From: JAAELZ01 sp965237485
GTDB lineage: Bacteria; Pseudomonadota; Gammaproteobacteria; Arenicellales; Poriferihabitantaceae
Direction of reading: 5' to 3'
DNA: 64,000 bases
Assembly: GCA_965237485.1 (NCBI GenBank)
Contig: CBDEFQ010000004.1
Coordinates: forward strand, 372,001 to 436,000
This document shows positions 53,412 to 62,827 of this stretch, piece by piece. Position 1 is the first letter of the stretch, and each line of letters starts with the position of its first letter. The position numbers and the translations under genes were made by a program. The notes below the pieces were generated by a model. It was not told the DNA's origin. It worked only from the letters and a program-made list of their open reading frames with translations, and did not search any database.

Positions 53412-54618
53412 TAGAGAGTGCAGCATAACTCATCGAGTATCTACATAATTTGTTAAAATTAGGCATGCAAAAACCATTCGCCACCCAACGAGATTTATTA
53501 GTATCAAGATCAGATTTGGATCATCCAATTCTGCATAGTCTTGATGATACAGAAGTGCTATTAGATTGGAGCGAAATAGAGACACTGCTTTCATCTATTT
53601 ATGCTGGCACTACTGGCCGCCCTAGTTATCCATTACTTAGTTTGTTCCGCAGCTTGATGCTGGGAATTTGGTATGAACTGTCGGATAGGGAGTTAGCACA
53701 GTGCTTATTTAGAGATTTATTGTTTCGTAAGTTTTGCCGCTTTGAGTTAGGCGGCGATGTACCTGAAGCTTCGACCCTTGGGCGCTTTCGTAACCAGTTA
53801 ATGGAGCACGAACTGTGGGATCGCTTGCTAGGTGAGATCAATCGTCAACTTGAAGCGAAGAACATTATTATGAGCAAGGGGCGCATCAACATTATAGATG
53901 CAACACCTATAGAAGCGGCTCGTTCTGGAAATGGTAACGGCAAAGATGGGACGCCTAAGCGAGACCCTGAAGCGAGCTGGCATGTCAAAAATGACAGCCG
54001 AGGTCGAAAGAAGTCTACCTATGGCTACTCAGTGCATACGGGAGTTGATGAGGATGGGTTTGTTCAGTGCCAGAATGTGACGCCAGGGCATGTTCATGAC
54101 AGCCAACTGCGCGATGAATTGCTGTTGGGCGATGAGACTGCCCTATATGCTGATGCGGCGTATAGTTCTGAGGAGACGCGAGATAAACTGGAGCAACTTG
54201 GAATTGATGATCAGGTTCAACGCAAGGGCTATCGAGGTAATCCGTTGTCAGATGCAGACCGTACCCGTAATGCAGTTATTGCGGTAACGCGAGCAGGTGG
54301 CGAACGGCTCTTTGCGACTTACAAGCAGCATTATGGTTTAGCTCGCACTCGGTTCATGGGGCTAGCGAAGAACCAGACTGTTTACGGCCTAGCGGCGATG
54401 GCAGCGAATATCCGTAAAGGTGCTAAGTTCTTAAGCTTGTATGGCTTGCCTGATTGGCACTATGCTGGATAGTTGTGCCTTTAATATGGCTTAGGTGCTC
54501 GAATTGATAAAATAGTGACTAAATGATGATCGAATACGCGAAACTGGGCAAATATAGCTCAAAAAATGAGTGCTTCGAAAATATCAAACTAAAATCGTGA
54601 GTTACGCTGCGCTCTCTA
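53412..54618 (+). mobile_element. IS5-like insertion sequence, second type
   Basis: 1207 bp; ends TAGAGAGTGCAGCATAACTC and, on the complement, TAGAGAGCGCAGCGTAACTC. TTA occurs next to both ends (with one G between on the left), consistent with a short TNA-type duplication. Unrelated at sequence level to the IS5-like copies at 12.9 and 26.8 kb. Confidence 0.88.
53465..54472 (+). CDS. IS5-family transposase
   Basis: 335 residues from the ATG at 53465. TTGRPSYPLLSLFRSLMLGI and WYELSDRELAQCLFRDLLFR form the N-terminal DUF772-like domain; the core has INIIDATPIEAARSG (Asp), ETALYADAAYSSEETRD (Asp) and a C-terminal ERLFATYKQHYGLARTRF (the Y-(2)-R-(3)-E-type region). Frame intact. Confidence 0.92.
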   Translation: MQKPFATQRDLLVSRSDLDHPILHSLDDTEVLLDWSEIETLLSSIYAGTTGRPSYPLLSLFRSLMLGIWYELSDRELAQCLFRDLLFRKFCRFELGGDVPEASTLGRFRNQLMEHELWDRLLGEINRQLEAKNIIMSKGRINIIDATPIEAARSGNGNGKDGTPKRDPEASWHVKNDSRGRKKSTYGYSVHTGVDEDGFVQCQNVTPGHVHDSQLRDELLLGDETALYADAAYSSEETRDKLEQLGIDDQVQRKGYRGNPLSDADRTRNAVIAVTRAGGERLFATYKQHYGLARTRFMGLAKNQTVYGLAAMAANIRKGAKFLSLYGLPDWHYAG

Positions 54619-54676
54619 TTAATGTGATAAATACCACTAAAACCTAAATCGGTCGATTTACAGTACAATGTCTAAT

Positions 54677-54703
54677 AAAAAAGGCGACCCTAAAGCCGCC
54701 TTT
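54677..54703 (-). terminator. Terminator after the hsp20 gene
   Basis: Stem AAAGGCG / CGCCTTT (54680-54686, 54697-54703) followed on the minus strand by a T-run, 36 bp past the heat-shock gene stop. Confidence 0.75.
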
Positions 54704-54738
54704 GATAGTAACCCGCAAAAGCGAGATGTGAACCAAAG

Positions 54739-55200
54739 CTAGGCTGCCTTGGCTTTGTGCTCAAGGACCTCAGCGGAGCTAGTGCCTATACTGATCGTGC
54801 GCGGCTTCATTTTTTCAGGCACTTCGCGCAGTAAACTAACCGTTAGCATGCCATCGCTTAAATCGGCATTCACCACTTCAATGTGGTCGGCTAAGTTAAA
54901 CTTGCGCTCAAACGAACGCGTAGCGATACCTTGATGTAGATATTTAACTTCGTCATCGGCTTTTTCTTTTTTGCCGCTAACGGTTAATACGCCTTTTTCT
55001 ACGCTAATGTTAAGCTCGCTTTCTTTGAATCCAGCCACTGCCACGGTAATGGCATATTTGTCTTCGGTCAAATCCACGATGTTATAAGGTGGGTAGCCAG
55101 CAGAGGCTTTTTCTGAGCGCATTGCGGCGTTAACTAAAGCACCAAAACGGTCATATCCAACACTGCTGCGATAAAGGGGGGTTAAATCAATTGTGTTCAT
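54739..55200 (-). CDS. ibpA: Hsp20/IbpA-type small heat-shock protein
   Basis: 153 residues. The alpha-crystallin domain starts at YPPYNIVDLTEDKYAITVAV, with GVLTVSGKK and the conserved SFERKFNLADHIEVVNADLSDGMLTVSL; LYRSSVGYDRFG at the N-terminus is the IbpA-type signature. It is an ATP-independent holdase. A ribosome site AGGAGAATAT sits before the ATG. Divergent from arsM, with a 178-bp shared upstream region. Confidence 0.95.
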   Translation of the reverse strand: MNTIDLTPLYRSSVGYDRFGALVNAAMRSEKASAGYPPYNIVDLTEDKYAITVAVAGFKESELNISVEKGVLTVSGKKEKADDEVKYLHQGIATRSFERKFNLADHIEVVNADLSDGMLTVSLLREVPEKMKPRTISIGTSSAEVLEHKAKAA

Positions 55201-55378
55201 AATATATTCTCCTAAAGAAGCAATAAATTTTGAGAACGATTCCGCTGTTGCGCAAATTGGTCTCGGTAAATTGAAAACAGTTCTCGTTGAGACCCTGCTT
55301 TCACATATTAATTTGCGGCAGATATAGTAAAATTCAATGCCTAAACACTATTTTTTTGGCCCTGTAAAGGCAAAAGGT

Positions 55379-56446
55379 ATGAACATCAGTACAGACGACG
55401 TTAAACAATATTACGGCGAGTTTTTACAGAGCAGTAATGACCTAAAAACCAATGCTTGCTGTACGCCTGGCAATACACCCGATTTCTTGAAAATAGCTAT
55501 GGGTAATATCCATGACGAAGTGGCGGCTAAATATTATGGCTGTGGCTTAGTCGCACCTGAAGAGTTAAAGGGAATGCGTATTTTGGATTTAGGCTCAGGC
55601 TCTGGACGAGATTGCTATATGTTAGCCCAACTTGTTGGAGAGACAGGTTATGTACTGGGTGTAGATATGACTGACGAGCAATTGGCAGTGGCCAACGAAC
55701 ATGTTGAGTGGCATCGTGAAAAGTTTGGTTATGCGAAATCGAATGTAGAATTCAAAAAGGGCTACATTGAGAAATTGGATGAGCTTGAATTAGCTGACAA
55801 TAGTTTTGATATTGTCATTTCTAACTGCGTGATTAATTTGTCAACGGATAAAGCGGCGGTACTGCGCGAAGTACATCGCGTGTTAAAGCCCGGCGGTGAA
55901 TTTTATTTTTCTGATGTCTACGCCGACCGTCGCGTGCCCGTAGAGTTAGTCAATGACCCCATCCTCTATGGCGAGTGTTTGTCTGGTGCTTTATATTGGA
56001 ATGACTTTGAAAACTTATCTAAGCAATGCGGATTTGCAGACCCACGGTTACTTGAAGACCGACCAATGGCGATTGAAAATGCGCAAATTGAAAAACGCAT
56101 TGGCCACATCGGGTTTTTCTCGGCAACTTATCGCTTGTTTAAAATTGAGGGGCTTGAAAGTGCTTGTGAAGACTATGGTCAAGCCGTGGTTTATAAAGGC
56201 GGCATTGAAACCCAAGAGCAAACTTACTTATTGGATAAGCACCATTACATCAAAAAGGGTCAAATGTTCTTGGTTTGCGGCAACACGTATTTGATGCTTA
56301 AGGAAAGCCGCTTAAGTAAACATTTTGAGTTCTACGGCGACACTGATACCCATTTCGGTATTTTTGCCGGCTGCGGTTCTAGTTTGCCGTATGATGATAA
56401 CTTGCCGATAACGATGGACCCCGGTCCAGGGGGCAACTGTTGCTAG
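55379..56446 (+). CDS. arsM: Arsenite S-adenosylmethionine methyltransferase
   Basis: About 355 residues from the ATG at 55379 (MNISTDDVKQYYGEF, preceded by AAAGG); an upstream in-frame ATG at 55337 is less likely. SAM-binding ILDLGSGSGRDCYMLAQLVG, and the conserved As(III)-binding cysteines appear in NACCTPG, ISNCVINLS and YGECLSGALY. A C-terminal domain is present and the protein ends GGNCC, as in many ArsM. It methylates As(III) to methylated, partly volatile species. No arsR or arsB is adjacent. The stop codon lies inside the outer arm of a large inverted repeat. Confidence 0.93.
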   Translation: MNISTDDVKQYYGEFLQSSNDLKTNACCTPGNTPDFLKIAMGNIHDEVAAKYYGCGLVAPEELKGMRILDLGSGSGRDCYMLAQLVGETGYVLGVDMTDEQLAVANEHVEWHREKFGYAKSNVEFKKGYIEKLDELELADNSFDIVISNCVINLSTDKAAVLREVHRVLKPGGEFYFSDVYADRRVPVELVNDPILYGECLSGALYWNDFENLSKQCGFADPRLLEDRPMAIENAQIEKRIGHIGFFSATYRLFKIEGLESACEDYGQAVVYKGGIETQEQTYLLDKHHYIKKGQMFLVCGNTYLMLKESRLSKHFEFYGDTDTHFGIFAGCGSSLPYDDNLPITMDPGPGGNCC

Positions 56447-56880
56447 TAGTCTTTCAAGATAATATTGCCTAATTCAGTGAGGCTGTCCGCGTATCTGGCA
56501 AGGCGTCGCTTGCAGGAAATGGTCGCTCCCTTTGCAAAAGCGGCAACGCAGTCCAGGTGCGCGGACAGGCTCACCCAAAGGGCGCCAACGCACCGTCCCA
56601 CAACTGCGTTGTATCGCTTTTGAAGGGAGTGACCATTCATCCTAGATAAATCAGTTAAACGCGGAAAAGTCATGTAAGCAATTGAAGTGCATAGTGAAAT
56701 CAAAAAAGTCGCGGTCACCTTATTGGTGATAAGGTTTTTTTTGATTTTGCTAGGTGCATCAAGAGCTTGCATGGACTTTCGTGTTTTAACTGATTTATCT
56801 AGGTTCATTGCGCAATACGCCTTGTTGTGAAACAGCGCGTTGACGCTGAATTAGGCAATATTATCTTGAAAGAGTACTAG
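56443..56880. repeat. 438-bp palindromic element with several nested or interlocking inverted repeats
   Basis: Outer arms of 35 bp (56443-56477 and 56846-56880) pair with one mismatch. Inside: 56477-56498 with 56553-56574; 56518-56542 with 56615-56637, which interlocks with the previous pair; 56641-56659 with 56785-56803 (perfect 19 bp); and a tight hairpin ACCTTAT / ATAAGGT (56717-56735). It fills the whole arsM-nhaB gap. The only long frame (minus strand, 121 codons) is read through hairpin arms and is not credible as a gene. It resembles a non-autonomous palindromic mobile element. Confidence 0.8.
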
Positions 56881-56919
56881 TTATACATTCAACTTACACC
56901 CATTTATAAATACAATCTT

Positions 56920-58392
56920 ATGTTCAACATTGCGTATAAACAGTTTTTAGGTAACAGCCCCAACTGGTTTAAATTAGCTATTTTAGGGTTTTTAGTCATT
57001 GCTTGGCCCATTAAGATGTTACTAGGCACCACGGTAATAGGCTGGCTATTTATTGCCATGTTCATCCTGACATTGGCCATGGCTCTAAAATGTTATCCCT
57101 TGCAAAGCGGCGGCATACTGGGTTTGATGATTTTACTAATGGGCCTTACGTCGCCTGAAACGGTCTGGAGCGAGATTCAGTCTAATTTAGGTGTGCTAGC
57201 ACTGCTTATCTTTATGGTGAGCTTCATTTACTTTATGAAGCCGCTGTTGGTGTTTATCTTTGCCAAGCTCATCATGAAAGTAAAGAGCAAGCGGCAGCTG
57301 GCACTTATGTTCTCTATTTCGGCGGCTTTTTTGTCCGCTTTTTTGGATGCCTTAACGGTTACCGCGGTATTGATTACGGTATTTGTAGCACTCTACGGAG
57401 TATACGAGAAAGTGCACTCTTCTCAAGGCATGGACTACACCGAAGATGGTGAGGCGGATGGCCCCAAAATGGGCGGCGAAATGCTAGAAGATTTTCGCAG
57501 ATTCTTACGAAGTTTGGTAATGCATGGTGCGGTGGGTACGGCATTGGGCGGGGTATGTACTTTGGTCGGTGAACCACAGAATTTGTTGATTGGCGAAAAG
57601 ATGGGCTGGGAATTTCTAGAGTTTGCGCAGCAGATGGCGCATGTCACCATACCGGCTGTTATCGCGGGGTTTATCACCTGTGTCGTGCTGGAGATAGTCG
57701 GTAAATTGGGTTATGGAGAAAAACTCAATCCAGAAGTGCGTGACATACTATTCAGCTACTTAGAAAAAGAAGATGAAGAACGTACTGATAGCGATAATTA
57801 CGCACTGTGGATACAAGGTGGTTCAGGTATCCTATTAATTTTTGGTTTAGCCTTTCATGTGATGGAAGTAGGCCTAATCGGCTTATGTTTGTTAGTGTTG
57901 GTAACGGCTTTAACCGGCATTAAAGAAGAAGCTCAAATTGGCCATGCTTTTGAAGAGTCTTTGCCATTCGTTTCCCTGTTGTGCATTTTTTTCGTTGTGG
58001 TCGGCATGATCCATGACCTACATTTATTTAGCCCAGTTATCGATTGGGTGTTAAAGCTGCCTATGGAAGACCAGCCCCGTGCGTTTTTCCTAGCTAACGG
58101 CCTGCTGTCGGCGATATCTGATAACGTGTTTGTAGCGACGGTGTATATTAATGAAGTCAAAGCTGCATTTGACGCGGGTTCAATAAGCCGCGAACACTTC
58201 GATAGTTTGGCGATCGCCATTAATACAGGCACTAACTTGCCCTCTGTTGCGACGCCAAACGGACAAGCTGCGTTCTTGTTTTTGCTTACTTCCGCTCTAG
58301 CCCCTGCTATTCGTTTGGGTTATGGCACCATGGTAGTGATGGCCTTACCCTATACGGTAGTTTTAACAATTGTCGGCTATTGGTTTCAGTAA
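56920..58392 (+). CDS. nhaB: Na+/H+ antiporter NhaB
   Basis: 490 residues, about twelve hydrophobic segments. FLGNSPNWFKLAILGFLVIA at the start, FLSAFLDALTVTAVLITV and GTALGGVCTLVGEPQNLLIG in the middle, and NGLLSAISDNVFVATVYINE near the end are NhaB signatures, including the paired unwound helices. It exports Na+ in exchange for H+ at the inner membrane, consistent with a saline habitat. Confidence 0.96.
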   Translation: MFNIAYKQFLGNSPNWFKLAILGFLVIAWPIKMLLGTTVIGWLFIAMFILTLAMALKCYPLQSGGILGLMILLMGLTSPETVWSEIQSNLGVLALLIFMVSFIYFMKPLLVFIFAKLIMKVKSKRQLALMFSISAAFLSAFLDALTVTAVLITVFVALYGVYEKVHSSQGMDYTEDGEADGPKMGGEMLEDFRRFLRSLVMHGAVGTALGGVCTLVGEPQNLLIGEKMGWEFLEFAQQMAHVTIPAVIAGFITCVVLEIVGKLGYGEKLNPEVRDILFSYLEKEDEERTDSDNYALWIQGGSGILLIFGLAFHVMEVGLIGLCLLVLVTALTGIKEEAQIGHAFEESLPFVSLLCIFFVVVGMIHDLHLFSPVIDWVLKLPMEDQPRAFFLANGLLSAISDNVFVATVYINEVKAAFDAGSISREHFDSLAIAINTGTNLPSVATPNGQAAFLFLLTSALAPAIRLGYGTMVVMALPYTVVLTIVGYWFQ

Positions 58393-58409
58393 CTAGCTAG
58401 GATTTGCTG

Positions 58410-59084
58410 ATGTATCCCGTAATTAAAAGTGCGCTATTCGATATGGATGGCCTGTTGCTGGACACCGAAATAATCTATACCCAAGTAACCCAAGCGATCG
58501 TGGGTGAGTTTGGTAAAGTGTTTGACTGGTCAGTAAAGGGCAATATGATAGGTAGGCCAGAATTAGACGCAGCAACTTATTTAGTCGATGCGCTCGATTT
58601 GCCCATTGCGCCGCATCAGTATTTAGAAAAGCGTAATGGCATGCTCGCAAAAGCCTTCCCCGACGCACAGGCTTTGCCCGGTGCAGAACGCTTGGTACGT
58701 CACCTACATCAGCACGGCGTGCCTATTGCGATTGCGAGTAGCTCTAGTGAGCCGATGTTCGTTCTTAAAGCCACCAAGCACGCAAGCTGGTTTGATTTGT
58801 TTGATGCAGTGGTTACCAGTGATCACCCTGACGTTGAAAAAGGTAAACCAGCGCCGGATTTATTCAACGTTGCGGCAGGGTTGATTGGCGCCGAAGCTAG
58901 TTCTACTCTGGTATTTGAGGATGCACCATCTGGCTTGGCGGCGGGTATCGCCGCGAATATGCCGGTGGTGGCGGTGCCGGATGTAAATATGGACAAAGCG
59001 CGTTACAGCAACGCAACGCTAATTTTGGATAGCTTGATTGAGTTTAAACCAGAGCAATTTGGATTAGCTGCGTTCGCAGCCTAA
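58410..59084 (+). CDS. HAD-superfamily phosphatase (beta-phosphoglucomutase-like)
   Basis: 224 residues from the ATG at 58410. HAD motifs: I SALFDMDGLLLDTE (nucleophile and acid/base Asp), II PIAIASSSSE, III GKPAPDLF and IV LVFEDAPSGLAAG. The cap is of the small helical type, like sugar-phosphate phosphatases such as YniC or GS1. Probably dephosphorylates a small sugar phosphate. It starts 17 bp after nhaB, perhaps cotranscribed. Confidence 0.92.
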   Translation: MYPVIKSALFDMDGLLLDTEIIYTQVTQAIVGEFGKVFDWSVKGNMIGRPELDAATYLVDALDLPIAPHQYLEKRNGMLAKAFPDAQALPGAERLVRHLHQHGVPIAIASSSSEPMFVLKATKHASWFDLFDAVVTSDHPDVEKGKPAPDLFNVAAGLIGAEASSTLVFEDAPSGLAAGIAANMPVVAVPDVNMDKARYSNATLILDSLIEFKPEQFGLAAFAA

Positions 59085-59169
59085 CGGTTCGAGATTGGGC
59101 AGTATAAAAGCACACCAGCTACCCACTTAATCCCTTAAAATAAGCCGAATCTCAACCCTTTAGACTCCT

Positions 59170-61104
59170 ATGTGCGGAATTACCGGTATTGTTGCCACTC
59201 AAGCCGCGCGTGACCGCGCAGCGCAAATACAAGTGATGACGCGAACCCTAACCCACCGCGGACCTGATGACGAGGGGTTTTTCCATGACGACACAGCTTC
59301 ACTCGCGCAACGGCGCTTAAGTATCAATGACATCGATGGGGGGCACCAACCGATCAGTGACGATACGGGGAGCTTGGTAATGACCTGCAACGGCGAGATC
59401 TATAATAGCCCTGAGCTGAGGACTGAGCTAGAACAAGAAGGCTACCCATTTAAAACCCAGACCGACATCGAAGTCATTCTGCCTTTATATAAAAAATATG
59501 GTCGTGATTGCGTCAAGTGCTTACGCGGCATGTTTGCTTTTGCAATTTGGGATAAGCGTGATCAATCATTATTTTTCGCGCGCGACCACATGGGACAAAA
59601 GCCCTTGTTTTTTATGCCACAAGATGGCGGCTTATACCTTGCCTCTGAAGTAAAAGCGCTATTAGAGGTGCAGTCAGCAAAGCGTGAGATCGACATGACC
59701 TGTTTTTGGCACTACATCTCAATGCGTTTTGTGCCTGATGATTACACCTTTTTTAAAGGCATCCATAAACTGCAAGCTGGACATTGGGGCGTTTGGAAAC
59801 ACTCAGAGATAAAGATTCAACGTTACTGGGACATTGATTTTTCCAACAAGCATCAAGGCAGCGTAAAAGAAGTTGAAGGAGAGCTAAACAGCGTATTGCT
59901 CGATACGGTTAAATCACACCTGCTAAGTGACGTACGCGTTGGTGCTTTTTTGAGTGGCGGGATAGATTCCAGCACCATTTCAGCAATGATGTCAGAGTTA
60001 GGCCAAGAAAATTTACCAGTTTTCTCAATCGGCGTAAAGGAAGCCGGTTTTAATGAGCTGCCATGGGCACGTATGGTGGTTGATAAATATGGCATGGAAG
60101 GCCATGAGAAAGTCGTCAGTGCTGATTTAATCCACCTTATACCGAAGATGATTCAGCATATGGATGAGCCTTCCGACCCGTTTGGAGTCGGGGTTTATCT
60201 GGTATCTGAAATTGCCAGTGAGCATGTAAAAGTTGTGTTGACAGGTGATGGCGGCGACGAGAACTTCGCTGGATATGACCGTTTTGCGGGGCAACAATTG
60301 GCTGAATATTACTCAATGATGCCAGTATGGCTGCGCAAGCAAGTGTTTGGTCGTATGATCAATATGGTGCCGGATAGCTTCGGTTATAAATCTATCGCGC
60401 AAAAAGTGCGTTGGCTGCAAGACATGTCGTTTTATCAAAGCGGCGACCGTTATGTGCAGAGCATGACATTCTTGCGTTTTACCCAAGAGGCCAAACAAGA
60501 TTTATTTACCGATCAAGCTTTGTCGCAAATCACAGATAGAGATTCTCCAGATAAGGTGCTGCAATTTTTTGATGCACCAAATATAAACGACTTAGTCGAC
60601 AGGATGCTTTACAGTGACCTGATGACGCGCATGCCGGATCACTTGTTGATGATAGCGGATCGCATGACCATGGCGCACTCTCTGGAAAGCCGCGCTCCAC
60701 TAGTGGATGCTAAATTGGTTGAATTTGCAGCGAGTATTCCAGCTAACATGAAGCTTAAAGGCCGTGACTTAAAGCATGTGCTGAAAATGACTGCATCGCG
60801 TTACTTACCCAAAGAATTAATTTATCGTGAAAAGCAGGGTTTTGGTTTTCCAATTGCGCGTTGGATGCGCACCGACTTGAACCAATTTCTACGCAATTTG
60901 TTTGCGGAATCACGATTCGTTGAGTTAGGTATTTTTCGTAAAGAAACAATTGACAAGTATTTAGAAGAACACTTAAGTGGCCAGTCGGATCACAATTTTA
61001 GGTTGTGGATTCTGCTTAATTTGGAATTGTGGTATCGCCTATACTTTGAAGCACAGAGCGTGGATGAAATGCAAGAACTAACAGATCGATTAATGAACGC
61101 ATGA
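59170..61104 (+). CDS. asnB: Asparagine synthase (glutamine-hydrolysing) family
   Basis: 644 residues. Class II glutaminase domain with the N-terminal nucleophile Cys2 in MCGITGIV, THRGPDDEG and TCNGEIYN; then the synthetase domain with the PP-loop FLSGGIDSS (about residue 260) and GDGGDENFAGYDRF. It makes asparagine or amidates a related carboxylate; enzymes of this length also occur in surface-polysaccharide and exosortase gene sets. Its stop overlaps the next gene by 4 nt (ATGA), and that gene overlaps a third, so the three form one unit. Confidence 0.93.
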   Translation: MCGITGIVATQAARDRAAQIQVMTRTLTHRGPDDEGFFHDDTASLAQRRLSINDIDGGHQPISDDTGSLVMTCNGEIYNSPELRTELEQEGYPFKTQTDIEVILPLYKKYGRDCVKCLRGMFAFAIWDKRDQSLFFARDHMGQKPLFFMPQDGGLYLASEVKALLEVQSAKREIDMTCFWHYISMRFVPDDYTFFKGIHKLQAGHWGVWKHSEIKIQRYWDIDFSNKHQGSVKEVEGELNSVLLDTVKSHLLSDVRVGAFLSGGIDSSTISAMMSELGQENLPVFSIGVKEAGFNELPWARMVVDKYGMEGHEKVVSADLIHLIPKMIQHMDEPSDPFGVGVYLVSEIASEHVKVVLTGDGGDENFAGYDRFAGQQLAEYYSMMPVWLRKQVFGRMINMVPDSFGYKSIAQKVRWLQDMSFYQSGDRYVQSMTFLRFTQEAKQDLFTDQALSQITDRDSPDKVLQFFDAPNINDLVDRMLYSDLMTRMPDHLLMIADRMTMAHSLESRAPLVDAKLVEFAASIPANMKLKGRDLKHVLKMTASRYLPKELIYREKQGFGFPIARWMRTDLNQFLRNLFAESRFVELGIFRKETIDKYLEEHLSGQSDHNFRLWILLNLELWYRLYFEAQSVDEMQELTDRLMNA

Positions 61105-61844
61105 GCGAGCAAAACCAAAAAACCCAAAAGGCGATTACGGGTGAAGGCTCAGTGCTCAAGAAATACCAAGCGGTAATGGTAGGGTCTACTTCCTTACTTG
61201 CCACCTTATACTTTGAAATTTGCGCATGGTTGGCGGTACTGCCCGGTGCAGTGGGTTTGCTATTGCGCAAAGTTTTTTGGCCGCGACTATTCAACAGCTG
61301 TGGCAGCGGAGTGCAGTTTGGTCGCGGTATTACTTTGCGCCATCCTGGTAGGATAGACCTCGGTGATAATGTGGTGGTGAGTGAAGCTTGTATTTTGGAT
61401 GCTCGCAATGTAGAGGCTGAGCAAGTGATCTCTATCGGTTCTGATGTGATGTTAGCAAACGGTGTTTCTATTTCGGCTAAAGGCGGCACTATCTCCATCG
61501 GTGCGAAAACCGGCATTGGCGCGCAAACCGTCATTCAGTCAACTAATGCTTGCTCAACTACGATTGGCGAAAAATGTATTATTGGGCCGGCATGTTACCT
61601 AGTGGGTGGTGGCACTTACAATATTGACGACTTAGACACACCTATTATGGAACAAGGGGTCAAACCAGATAGTGGCTGCCATTTAAGCGACAATGTTTGG
61701 TTAGGTGGGCACGTTACAGTTTTGGGTGATGTCACAATGGGCGAGGGCTCAATTGCGGCAGCGGGGGCGGTAGTCAACAAAAATGTCAAAGCCTTGCAGA
61801 TTGTTGGCGGTGTGCCGGCCAAGTTGATCAAAACACGCACATGA
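61101..61844 (+). CDS. Hexapeptide-repeat (left-handed beta helix) acyltransferase
   Basis: 247 residues. An N-terminal hydrophobic stretch (FEICAWLAVLPGAVGLLLRKVFWP) is followed by hexapeptide repeats from GVQFGRGITLRHPGRIDLGD to VWLGGHVTVLGDVTMGEGSI, then AAAGAVVNKNV and GGVPAKLI, the signature of WcaF/LacA-like O-acetyltransferases. Probably acylates a sugar or glycolipid. Both junctions in the operon overlap by 4 nt. Confidence 0.88.
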   Translation: MSEQNQKTQKAITGEGSVLKKYQAVMVGSTSLLATLYFEICAWLAVLPGAVGLLLRKVFWPRLFNSCGSGVQFGRGITLRHPGRIDLGDNVVVSEACILDARNVEAEQVISIGSDVMLANGVSISAKGGTISIGAKTGIGAQTVIQSTNACSTTIGEKCIIGPACYLVGGGTYNIDDLDTPIMEQGVKPDSGCHLSDNVWLGGHVTVLGDVTMGEGSIAAAGAVVNKNVKALQIVGGVPAKLIKTRT

Positions 61845-62827
61845 AATTAAATAGTGCCCTGCTGCTTATCGCCAAGGTTGCCATTTCCTTAGGCTTAATT
61901 ACCTGGTTGCTAAGTGGCGCTGACCTTGGGCAGATATGGGATACAATTAAACGAGCTGAAGTACCATTGTTGCTTGCAACTTTTCTCATATTTTTTGTTG
62001 GCTACTTGATAACTGCTAAACGTTGGCAGTTATTGCTCTCTGCGCTGTCGGTTCCAGCTTCGATTAAGGTGTTGGTGCAGTCGTTTTCGATTTCTATATT
62101 CTTCAATAATTTTTTGCCTTCAACGATTGGTGGTGACGCTTACCGCATGTATGACAGCTATCGATTAGGTGCTGGTAAATCGCGGGCGGTGGCGGTGGTG
62201 TTTATTGATCGGGTGATTGGGCTATCAGCTTTGCTGCTGCTTTGTTTGGTGGTGTCGCTGTTCGCAACCGATGTGGCGAATCAAATTCCCCTTCTTCGCT
62301 TATTTTTGCTCGCTGCTGTTGCAGGCATGACGGTACTTACCTGGATTGTGTTTGGTAGTGGCGGAGAAATTTTACTTAAGCTAACCAACCGGCCCAACAA
62401 ACTGTTTCAGTTAGTGCACAAAATTCTCGATAAAATATACGATGGTTTTAGTTTATTTAAAGGTAGAAAGGATGTGTTGCTCAAGGCGGTGGGTTTGTCA
62501 TTATTACTGCAAGCCAACGTGGTTGTGCATTGTATTTTGATCACAAAAGCACTGAATATCGAAATACCTACCCTCGCCATGTTTATCATCATCCCATTAT
62601 CCTATTTGATTATGGTTCTGCCTATTTCAATTAACGGTGTGGGCCTACGCGAGTCCATTTTTGTGTTTTTCTTTGGCTTGTTTGCCGTGCCAAATGAACA
62701 AGCGCTGGCTTTTTCGTTTATCTCTTTCGGCATGATTTTGGCGCAAGGAGTGATTGGCGGCATTATCTTTTTGTTCCGTCGTCGGCATGATAAAGATGCT
62801 GGGCTTAAAGATATTGAAACCGCTTAA
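61841..62827 (+). CDS. UPF0104 / lysylphosphatidylglycerol-synthase-type membrane protein
   Basis: 328 residues with about eight transmembrane helices. FSISIFFNNFLPSTIGGDAY, then AVVFIDRVIGLSALLLLCL and PISINGVGLRESIFVFFFGL, are the conserved segments of UPF0104 (the membrane part shared with MprF). Members are thought to be flippases or membrane partners in glycolipid and cell-wall modification. Coupled to the acyltransferase gene (ATGA). Its 3' end overlaps the convergent hydrolase by 4 nt. Confidence 0.9.
   Translation: MKLNSALLLIAKVAISLGLITWLLSGADLGQIWDTIKRAEVPLLLATFLIFFVGYLITAKRWQLLLSALSVPASIKVLVQSFSISIFFNNFLPSTIGGDAYRMYDSYRLGAGKSRAVAVVFIDRVIGLSALLLLCLVVSLFATDVANQIPLLRLFLLAAVAGMTVLTWIVFGSGGEILLKLTNRPNKLFQLVHKILDKIYDGFSLFKGRKDVLLKAVGLSLLLQANVVVHCILITKALNIEIPTLAMFIIIPLSYLIMVLPISINGVGLRESIFVFFFGLFAVPNEQALAFSFISFGMILAQGVIGGIIFLFRRRHDKDAGLKDIETA

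Noticed and set aside
56443..56808. Minus-strand 121-codon open frame between arsM and nhaB
   Set aside because: It is read through the arms of the palindromic element, has no family features and no ribosome site, so it is a by-product of the inverted repeats.
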